Shown in pieces: positions 27,055-34,118 of a DNA stretch of 34,118 nucleotides. The stretch lies in assembly GCA_947446585.1 (NCBI GenBank), contig CANFGZ010000006.1, positions 1-34,118 on the forward strand, read 5' to 3'. The notes beneath the pieces are model-generated. The model did no database searches, was not told the origin of the DNA, and saw only the letters and a list, made by a program, of their open reading frames with translations. The stretch is from Chitinophagaceae bacterium. Its GTDB lineage: Bacteria; Bacteroidota; Bacteroidia; Chitinophagales; Chitinophagaceae. The number at the start of each line of letters is the position of its first letter. The stretch's first letter is position 1. Position numbers and translations under genes: made by a program.

Positions 27055-28098
27055 ATGGCTCAAAATCAATTTAATGAAAAACTCAGACAGATTACTTTGC
27101 TGCTACTGATTATAGTTATTGTTGTGCTTTTAGTTTCTGAGTTAACCATTTTTATTCCAGGATTTCTTGGCGGCATTACCCTTTATATATTAAGCCGTTC
27201 ATTATTTCATAAGTTAGTTGAAAAGAATAATTGGAAGACAGGGTTGACTGCATTTCTTTTCATTTTTGCATTTCTAATTATCATTGCCATTCCTTTATAT
27301 CTTAGTATAGAATTGATAACTCCAAAAATAAAATCTATTTCGGCTCAGCAGGACAAGTTGATACAGGGATTTCAGATCATTTCCCAAAAGATAGAAAAAT
27401 CCACAGGACTGTCTTTATTTACCAATGAAAATGCAACATCAATTGCTAAAAAAATATCTACATTTATTCCTCAGCTCCTCAATACCACTGCAGTGATGTT
27501 AACCAACATGCTCATGATGTTTTTTCTTTATTATTATCTGTTAACAGGAGGCAGTAAAACAGAATCTTATCTCGGAAGAATCATTCCGCTGAAAAGTGAA
27601 AATATTACTTTGCTGGCAGAAGAAACAAAAATGATGGTAATTGCCAATGCACTTGGAATACCGGTAATATGCATTATTCAGGGCCTCTTTGCGGCTTTGG
27701 GTTATTGGATTTTTGGAGTATCCGACTGGGCTTTATGGGGATTCCTTACCGGACTTTTTGCTTTTTTTCCCTTGGTAGGAACTATGATTATCTGGGTTCC
27801 ATTAGTGGCTTATATGTATGCAACAGGGCATGATATCGCTGCAATTGAACTCACTTTTTATAGTGTGATTGTTACAGGTAATGTTGATTATGTTTCTAGG
27901 ATAACCCTGATGAAAAAAATGGGCGATGTACATCCGTTAATTACTGTTTTGGGTGTAATTGTTGGGTTGAATCTATTTGGATTTGTAGGATTGATTTTTG
28001 GTCCCTTGCTGGTTAGTTACTTTATTGTTCTTGTAAAAATATACGTCAACGAATTTGTGTTCATCAAACCTTCTGATCAAAATACCAATGCTTCATAA
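27055..28098 (+). CDS. AI-2E transporter family (PerM-like) membrane protein
   Basis: Multi-TM; ALWGFLTGLFAFFPLVGTMIIWVPLVAYMYATG; HPLITVLGVIVGLNLFGFVGLIFGPLLVSYFIVLV. Confidence 0.92.
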   Translation: MAQNQFNEKLRQITLLLLIIVIVVLLVSELTIFIPGFLGGITLYILSRSLFHKLVEKNNWKTGLTAFLFIFAFLIIIAIPLYLSIELITPKIKSISAQQDKLIQGFQIISQKIEKSTGLSLFTNENATSIAKKISTFIPQLLNTTAVMLTNMLMMFFLYYYLLTGGSKTESYLGRIIPLKSENITLLAEETKMMVIANALGIPVICIIQGLFAALGYWIFGVSDWALWGFLTGLFAFFPLVGTMIIWVPLVAYMYATGHDIAAIELTFYSVIVTGNVDYVSRITLMKKMGDVHPLITVLGVIVGLNLFGFVGLIFGPLLVSYFIVLVKIYVNEFVFIKPSDQNTNAS

Positions 28099-28211
28099 TT
28101 TCTTATTTTTTTCTGTTTTTTGTTAAATATATTTATTTAAAAAATTTAGTGATTATAATAAAAAAAATAACCCGTTACTTTATACCATTGTATTTAGAGA
28201 TTTATCCACAC

Positions 28212-29438
28212 ATGAAAAATAAAAAAACAAAATCCAAACTCCACTTTCACTTCTCATTTTTCATTTTCATTTCTCTTTTTTTTTACACTGATCTTTATGC
28301 TCAAAAGGATTCTGTAAAATCAGAAATGAGAGCTGTATGGGTTGCTACTGTTGATAATATCGACTGGCCCGACACACCCAGCATTAATAGTCAGGAGCAA
28401 AAAGATGCTTTTCTAAGATTGCTGGATGTACATCAATGTAATGGAATCAATACTATTATTGTTCAGGTTAGACCTTCATCGGATGCATTTTATCCTTCAC
28501 CTTATGAACCTTGGAGCCAATGGCTGACGGGGATACAAGGGCAAGCCCCAATACCTTATTATGATCCACTTGAGTTTATGATTTCCGAATCACATAAGCG
28601 CGGCATGGAGTTTCATGCATGGATAAATCCTTACAGAGCCGTTCACCATATTTCAAAATCTTCAATTACAGATAATCATATCACCAATCAACATCCCGAT
28701 TGGTTTATTGATTACGGAGAAAAAAAATATTTTGATCCCGGAAATAAAGAAGCTCAACAATATGTAGTAGATGTAGTAAAAGATATTGTAAAAAGATACA
28801 AAATAGATGCCGTGCATATTGATGATTATTTCTACCCGTATCCCATTCCAAATTTAAAATTCTCTGACGAAAAATCATTTGAATGTTATGGCCAAAACAT
28901 GAAACTAGATGACTGGAGAAGAAGCAATATTGATTCTATCATTTTTAAATTATACACCTCAATAAAAACACTGAATATAAATTGTCAATTTGGAGTAAGT
29001 CCATTTGGTGTATGGAGAAATTCCGACAGAGATCCCCGGGGAAGCCATACCAGAGCGGGTCCTACCGACTATGATTATCTTTATGCGGATATTTTGTTGT
29101 GGTTAAAAAAAGGATGGATTGATTATGTAGCTCCTCAATTATATTGGGAGATGGGAAGTAAAAGAGTACCATTTAATGTGGTCATCGATTGGTGGAGCAA
29201 AAATACTTGTGGTAAAAATTGTTATATAGGTCTTGGTGTTTACAGAGCAGGATCGAATAAAGCATGGAGTAATAAAAATGAACTCCCTTTGCAAATCAAA
29301 AAAATCAGAAACACGCCAAATATCCAGGGCATGATGTTTTACAGCAGCAGGTCATTAGAAAAAAATCTTAATGGATGGGGCGACAGTCTCAGGTTGAATT
29401 ATTTTAAAAACGCTGCGCCCATTCCCAAAATTAAGTAA
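28212..29438 (+). CDS. Glycoside hydrolase-like GHL10 family protein
   Basis: SEMRAVWVATVDNIDWPDTPS; INTIIVQVRPSSDAFYPSPYEPWSQWLTG; MEFHAWINPYR; VDAVHIDDYFYPYP-type segment; GVSPFGVWRNS. Start set at ATG 28212, giving a signal peptide. Confidence 0.93.
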   Translation: MKNKKTKSKLHFHFSFFIFISLFFYTDLYAQKDSVKSEMRAVWVATVDNIDWPDTPSINSQEQKDAFLRLLDVHQCNGINTIIVQVRPSSDAFYPSPYEPWSQWLTGIQGQAPIPYYDPLEFMISESHKRGMEFHAWINPYRAVHHISKSSITDNHITNQHPDWFIDYGEKKYFDPGNKEAQQYVVDVVKDIVKRYKIDAVHIDDYFYPYPIPNLKFSDEKSFECYGQNMKLDDWRRSNIDSIIFKLYTSIKTLNINCQFGVSPFGVWRNSDRDPRGSHTRAGPTDYDYLYADILLWLKKGWIDYVAPQLYWEMGSKRVPFNVVIDWWSKNTCGKNCYIGLGVYRAGSNKAWSNKNELPLQIKKIRNTPNIQGMMFYSSRSLEKNLNGWGDSLRLNYFKNAAPIPKIK

Positions 29439-29444
29439 TCAATT

Positions 29445-29753
29445 TTATTGAATTAGCGATGAGCCTTTCTTTCCTTCGAGCCAGTTACAATAAGCTAAAC
29501 TGCCGATTCTGATTCTTAGCGGAATTTTTGTGGTCTTTTCAAATGCCCATTCTTTCTTACATACAAAGCCTAGTTGTTTTACAAAAAAATCGCTGGGGAT
29601 GAATGTGGAATTCTGAAAAACACTTTTTTTATTCAGCAATTCATTGTTTTTATTTTCAACGCAGTGGGGTATAAAATAAATATTATTTTGGGTAAAAGCA
29701 ATCTTCCCCACAAAAATCATGCAAAAAAATAAAAATAACAGTTTTTCTTTCAT
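29445..29753 (-). CDS. Hypothetical secreted protein
   Basis: 102 aa with signal peptide MKEKLLFLFFCMIFVGKIAFTQ; family not recognised. Converges with the GHL10 gene with a 6-nt gap. Confidence 0.6.
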   Translation of the reverse strand: MKEKLLFLFFCMIFVGKIAFTQNNIYFIPHCVENKNNELLNKKSVFQNSTFIPSDFFVKQLGFVCKKEWAFEKTTKIPLRIRIGSLAYCNWLEGKKGSSLIQ

Positions 29754-29764
29754 TTTAAGGAAAT

Positions 29765-29817
29765 CAATAGTGTAAATTTACGCTATAATACCAGAAAGAC
29801 ATGGTGTTACACTATTG
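29765..29817. repeat. 11-bp inverted repeat in the rpoN upstream region
   Basis: CAATAGTGTAA at 29765-29775 and exact reverse complement TTACACTATTG at 29807-29817. Confidence 0.8.
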
Positions 29818-29846
29818 TTTATGAGTAATAAAAAAAGTCTTTAGGA

Positions 29847-31331
29847 ATGGCACTTCACCAAGGTTTACAGCACAAGTTGCTACAGAAACTAAGCCCTCAG
29901 CAAATTCAGCTTATGAAATTGTTGCAGATTCCTACAGCCCAGCTTGAAGATAGAATTAAAGAGGAAATGGAAGAAAACCCTGCATTGGAGCAGGTAGAAG
30001 AAGGTCATGAGGATGAATTTGATTTAAAAGATGAATTCACAGAAACCGGAGATGAAGATTTTGAACTTGATGGTAGTGAATCAGAATATGAAAACATCGA
30101 CATCAGTGATTATGTTCATGAGGGTGATGATGATGTTGGTGATTATAAATTGCGCGACGATAATTATCCTGAAGCAGATGAAGGACGCGATATTCCGCAC
30201 AAAGTGGAGGTTAGTTTTAATGAGCTTATGATTCAGCAACTGGGCTTGCTTAAACTCAATGATAAAGAACAAAAAATTGCTGAGCAGATCATTGGCAGTT
30301 TGGATGATGATGGATATTTAAGAAGAGAAATAAATTCGATTATCGACGATTTGGCTTTTCGTCAGAATATAGAAGCCAATGAAAAACAGATTCAGAAAAT
30401 TATTGTATTGGTTCAGGAATTTGATCCTGCAGGAGTAGGCGCAAAAAATCTACAGGAGTGCTTATTAATTCAACTCAGAAGATCATCAGATAAAAATCAG
30501 GATACATCACTGGCAATAAAAGTACTGGAAAAATATTTCGAAGAATTTACCAAAAAACATTATGAAAAAATTCAGAAAGGATTGAATATTTCTGATGAAC
30601 AACTCCGAATTATTATCAGTCAGATTGTAAAATTAAATCCGAAGCCTGGAATGCTTTCCTATGATTCGGGAAGTGGTGAGAATTATATCACCCCTGATTT
30701 TTTTATAAATAACAATGCCGGAAAATTAGAGCTTTCTCTTAATGGAAAAAATGCACCAGACCTCAGAGTTAGTGAAGGATATCGGGAGATGCTCACAGAA
30801 TATGACAAGGGAAGTAAAAAAGATAAACGTCAGAAAGAAGCCGTTTTATTCATCAAACAAAAACTGGATTCTGCGAAATGGTTTATTGATGCTATAAAAC
30901 AGCGACAAAATACTTTGCTCAATACAATGGAAGCGATTATGAATTATCAGCATTCTTTTTTTATCACCGGTGATGAAACCGAATTAAAACCGATGATTCT
31001 TAAAGATGTTGCGGAAAAAACAGATCTTGATATTTCAACAGTGAGTAGAGTGGCAAACAGTAAATTTGTACAAACAGAATTTGGAACTTACCGGCTTAAA
31101 TATTTCTTCAGTGAAAGTTTACAAACAGAATCCGGAGAAGAAGTAAGTACTCGGGAAGTGAAAAAAATATTATCAGATATTATTAACGAGGAAAGCAAAA
31201 AAAATCCGCACAGTGATGAAAAGCTTACTGATATGTTGCAGGAAAAAGGATACAATATAGCCCGTCGTACCGTAGCAAAATATCGCGAACAATTGAATAT
31301 ACCTGTAGCGAGATTAAGAAAAACTTTATAA
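29847..31331 (+). CDS. rpoN: RNA polymerase sigma-54 factor
   Basis: N-terminal Q-rich region I (LSPQQIQLMKLLQIPTAQLEDRIKEEMEENPALE); KDVAEKTDLDISTVSRVANSKFVQTEFGTYRLKYFFSES; RpoN box ARRTVAKYREQLNIP. Confidence 0.97.
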   Translation: MALHQGLQHKLLQKLSPQQIQLMKLLQIPTAQLEDRIKEEMEENPALEQVEEGHEDEFDLKDEFTETGDEDFELDGSESEYENIDISDYVHEGDDDVGDYKLRDDNYPEADEGRDIPHKVEVSFNELMIQQLGLLKLNDKEQKIAEQIIGSLDDDGYLRREINSIIDDLAFRQNIEANEKQIQKIIVLVQEFDPAGVGAKNLQECLLIQLRRSSDKNQDTSLAIKVLEKYFEEFTKKHYEKIQKGLNISDEQLRIIISQIVKLNPKPGMLSYDSGSGENYITPDFFINNNAGKLELSLNGKNAPDLRVSEGYREMLTEYDKGSKKDKRQKEAVLFIKQKLDSAKWFIDAIKQRQNTLLNTMEAIMNYQHSFFITGDETELKPMILKDVAEKTDLDISTVSRVANSKFVQTEFGTYRLKYFFSESLQTESGEEVSTREVKKILSDIINEESKKNPHSDEKLTDMLQEKGYNIARRTVAKYREQLNIPVARLRKTL

Positions 31332-31344
31332 AATCATAAATGAT

Positions 31345-32016
31345 ATGAATGAATTGGAGGGTAATGCAATTAAAACAACAGAGATTAGTTTCAATTGGGC
31401 AACGAAATTTTTCGCAAAAATAAATTCTTATCTTTTTCACCCGCTATTTATTCCCCTTTATGTTACCTTCTTTTTATTGTATATACACCCAATGGCGTTT
31501 ATAGGTTTTTCTGATTTGAATAAAATGCAGGTAATTCTGATTGTTTCAATTAATGTTTTATTTTTTCCTTTAATAAGTGTGTTGCTTTTAAAAGCAGTTG
31601 GTTTTATTGATTCTATTTACCTGAGAACTCAAAAAGACCGCATTATTCCTTACATGGCTTGTGGGATATTTTTCTTTTGGGCATTTAATGTTTTCAAACA
31701 GCAAACACAATACCCAACAATATTTGTGGTTTATTTGCTTGGTCTTTTTCTGGCTTCTTCTGCCGCTTTAATTGCAAATATTTATTTCAAGGTAAGTATG
31801 CATGCTATTGGAATGGGAGGTTGGCTGGGATTATTTTTGCTGATATGTTATAGTCAAAATATATTGATGACATGGCCTTTGTTCTTAGTATTGTTATTAA
31901 CAGGAATGGTTTGTACTTCAAGGATGATTCTTAAAAGTCATACTCCATTGGATATTTATGCCGGGTTGTTTATAGGCATTGTTACACAAATGATTTCATT
32001 TTATTTTTTAGGATAA
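31345..32016 (+). CDS. PAP2-like polytopic membrane protein
   Basis: Hydrophobic multi-TM; MVCTSRMILKSHTPLDIYAGLFIGIVTQ (PAP2-like SR...H...D pattern). 13 nt after rpoN. Confidence 0.7.
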   Translation: MNELEGNAIKTTEISFNWATKFFAKINSYLFHPLFIPLYVTFFLLYIHPMAFIGFSDLNKMQVILIVSINVLFFPLISVLLLKAVGFIDSIYLRTQKDRIIPYMACGIFFFWAFNVFKQQTQYPTIFVVYLLGLFLASSAALIANIYFKVSMHAIGMGGWLGLFLLICYSQNILMTWPLFLVLLLTGMVCTSRMILKSHTPLDIYAGLFIGIVTQMISFYFLG

Positions 32017-32330
32017 AATAGTCAAAAAAATTCTAGTAATTAACCGCTAATGATTGCCCCATAATATTAAAAACAATCCTGTCATCTACAATTAAACTTG
32101 CTGAACCGAAAACTTTTTTCAGTTCATTTAAATCATTAAAATTGCAGGGTAATTTACTTTTTCAGCAAGTCTCCCAAAGGGGACTTTGCGTAATGCCAAA
32201 TCCATTTCTGTTCTTTGTAGCGATCTCTCTTGAAAGGTACGTTGCGTTGGAAGGAGATTTGGTTAAAAGGTTCAAAAGGTTCAATTGGTAGAACTTAAAT
32301 GAATCCCTCATCTCCAATTCATACAAAAGT

Positions 32331-32358
32331 AGAAGCCCCGTCCAATATCGGGGCTTCT
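32331..32358. other. Strong GC-rich stem-loop in intergenic region
   Basis: AGAAGCCCCG-TCCAATAT-CGGGGCTTCT: perfect 10-bp stem, 8-nt loop; no clear T tract on either strand. Confidence 0.7.
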
Positions 32359-32697
32359 GGGTGTCCTGTAGTGCCTAACAAAAAATTATTACCATCTGCC
32401 TTTTAAAATACAGGAATTATTAATATTATTCATCAAAAATGAGAGGAAATATTAGCGTCTAAATCTGCGTGGTTTCTGTGTGTAAAAATTACCCGCTGTA
32501 TTGTGTTTTTCTGGCCTCATCTGCTTTTCATTGTTGTAGTATATAAGCGTTTTTGAGTCGATTTTATTGTGTATTCTATTGATAATTAAGTAAAAGTACT
32601 TTGAATAGCATTTCAGAAAATACATACCGAAGCTTAATAAAACCCAGCATTATCAATCTATATTATAAATAAAAATACAGCGAAACACCAAAAAAAT

Positions 32698-33060
32698 TTA
32701 TGGCCTGATTTCTATGATTCCTCTTACCAAAGGATGTTGAAGAGAATGATAACTGATAATGCCTACCGTATCTTTTTTATATATGAAGAAGTTCGCGGGA
32801 GCGATAAGTGGAGTATTTAATGAATTGCAATTGTCTGAAACCATGTTTTGGCTTATACTGGAAAGGTTTACAAATGTAACAGTAGATCCTAATGCCACTT
32901 TAAGATAAGCAGGCGAAACCGAATCATCCAGTATTTTAATATAATGAGTAGGAAGTGCGCCACCAGAGCCAGTGGAATTAGCGCTTTCTTTGGAACAGGA
33001 AATATAAAACAGGCCTGCAAAACAAAGTAAATAAATCAGCCGCATTGATTTATAATTCAT
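32698..33060 (-). CDS. Cupredoxin-like lipoprotein
   Basis: Lipobox GLFYISCSKES; SPAYLKVALGSTVTFVNLSSISQNMVSDN...GIISYHSLQHPLVRGIIEIRP resembles the plastocyanin/cupredoxin layout. Confidence 0.65.
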   Translation of the reverse strand: MNYKSMRLIYLLCFAGLFYISCSKESANSTGSGGALPTHYIKILDDSVSPAYLKVALGSTVTFVNLSSISQNMVSDNCNSLNTPLIAPANFFIYKKDTVGIISYHSLQHPLVRGIIEIRP

Positions 33061-33253
33061 GAAAGGTTCAATTATTAGGCGACAAAATACAAAAAATTTC
33101 AGATAAACGAAACATATTTACCTTTCCAAGTCTCATTCAAGAGTATAAAATCAGCTTGTTTACTAAAAAAGGTTTTTTATGAAGTACAATAACATTTAAG
33201 CACAGCGTGAACAAATATTTCTTCATTGTCAATAATCCCAATAATGCTATTCG

Positions 33254-33261
33254 TACATTTG
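33254..33261 (+). promoter_or_regulatory. Candidate -7 element (TACATTTG) for UvrD-type helicase gene
   Basis: TACATTTG 4 nt before the ATG at 33266; nearest upstream TTG gives a 25-nt spacer, longer than ideal. Confidence 0.4.
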
Positions 33262-33265
33262 CGTT

Positions 33266-34118
33266 ATGCCCAAGTATTTAGATGAATTGAATGAACCGCA
33301 ACGTAATGCGGTGCTGCATAAAGACGGCCCGATTATGATTATTGCAGGTGCTGGAAGTGGAAAAACAAAAGTTATTACTACCCGTATTGCCCATTTGATG
33401 TCGGGCGGTGTTGATCCTTTTAATATTCTTGCACTCACGTTTACCAATAAGGCTGCGGCCGAAATGAAAGAGCGTATTCAGAAAATCCTCGGCAGCAATG
33501 AAGCCAGGAATTTATATATAGGAACCTTTCACAGCGTTTTTGCACGCATCTTAAGAGGGGAAGCTCCTAAGCTTGGCTATCCGCAAAATTTTACTATTTA
33601 TGATGCTGATGATGCAAAGTCGGTTATCAAAACAATTGTAAGAGAAATGAATCTCGATGAGAAACAGTATAAACCAAATATTGTTCTCAATAGAATTTCA
33701 TTTGCCAAAAATGCACTCGTAGGTGCTGATGAATATGCCAATGATTATTTATTGCAACAGGAAGATGCTAAATCAAACAGACCCGAAATAGGAGCCATTT
33801 ACAGAGCATACAGCAATCGGTGTTTTAAAAATGGTGCCATGGATTTTGATGACCTCTTATTCAAAATGTATATTTTGCTCAGTAGTTTTCCTGAATCCCT
33901 CCATAAGTTTCAGCATAAGTTTAAATATATCATGATTGATGAGTATCAGGATACCAATGTGGCTCAGTATGAAATTGTGAAATTACTTGGTGCAATGCAC
34001 GAGAACGTATGTGTGGTTGGTGATGATGCACAAAGTATTTACAGCTTCAGGGGTGCAACAATTCAAAATATTTTACAATTTCAAAAAGATTACGATGAAA
34101 TTGTAGTGGTGAAGCTGG
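33266..34118 (+). CDS. UvrD/PcrA superfamily I DNA helicase, 3' end truncated by window edge
   Basis: Read from ATG 33266: MPKYLDELNEPQRNAVLHKDGPIMIIAGAGSGKTKVITTRIAHLM...LALTFTNKAAAEMKERI...YIGTFHSVFARIL...MDFDDLLFKM...YIMIDEYQDTNVAQYEIV...VCVVGDDAQSIYSFRGA. Confidence 0.96.
   Translation, partial: MPKYLDELNEPQRNAVLHKDGPIMIIAGAGSGKTKVITTRIAHLMSGGVDPFNILALTFTNKAAAEMKERIQKILGSNEARNLYIGTFHSVFARILRGEAPKLGYPQNFTIYDADDAKSVIKTIVREMNLDEKQYKPNIVLNRISFAKNALVGADEYANDYLLQQEDAKSNRPEIGAIYRAYSNRCFKNGAMDFDDLLFKMYILLSSFPESLHKFQHKFKYIMIDEYQDTNVAQYEIVKLLGAMHENVCVVGDDAQSIYSFRGATIQNILQFQKDYDEIVVVKL

Noticed and set aside
30031-31440. ORFs at 30031-30231 (+), 30081-30272 (-) and 31225-31440 (-)
   Set aside because: Alternative-frame or antisense shadows of rpoN and the PAP2-like gene.
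33247-33447. 66-aa minus-strand ORF
   Set aside because: Antisense to the 5' end of the UvrD/PcrA helicase gene.
33266-34118. Possibility that the helicase is part of a defence system (e.g. UvrD-like effector)
   Set aside because: The N-terminal sequence reads as an ordinary UvrD/PcrA housekeeping helicase and there is no defence-like neighbour in the window; the downstream context is not visible.
1-34118. CRISPR arrays, tRNA/rRNA genes, transposases, integrases, phage genes
   Set aside because: No regularly spaced repeats, no recognisable tRNA/rRNA sequences and no mobile-element proteins were seen, though by-eye reading cannot exclude a divergent tRNA or ncRNA.

Overview
This 34 kb window is gene-dense, AT-rich chromosomal DNA that looks like a Bacteroidota (probably Chitinophagia-like) genome. 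Supporting signs are a lineage-typical RpoN with an acidic linker, DUF5606, a TonB-type/CarboxypepD_reg outer-membrane barrel, SCSKE-type lipoproteins and TAnnTTTG -7 elements. About 32 genes can be supported. They include housekeeping genes (coaX, typA/bipA, uvrB, polA, rpoN, a 3'-truncated uvrD/pcrA), a meaB GTPase among three glycosyltransferase-type genes, an SCO1-Fur operon divergent from merC, a GH25 lysozyme, a lytic transglycosylase, a radical SAM/SPASM protein, an AI-2E transporter family protein, a GHL10 glycosidase, an M3 peptidase and several lipoproteins or small membrane proteins. I saw no rRNA, tRNA, CRISPR array, phage, integrase, transposase or recognisable defence system. I found no convincing new multi-gene system. 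The items most worth a second look are: (i) a perfect 6+5+6 palindrome between the divergent SCO1-fur and merC genes, a candidate Fur/Zur operator; (ii) an 11-bp inverted repeat in the typA/uvrB divergent promoter region and another upstream of rpoN; (iii) a frameshifted DUF6132 relic next to a rhodanese gene; (iv) a cupredoxin-like lipoprotein that seems to have lost its copper ligands; (v) a terminator-like hairpin ending 8 nt before a start codon; and (vi) several decayed dispersed intergenic repeats. Everything was read by eye from the sequence and the supplied ORF track; no search was run.
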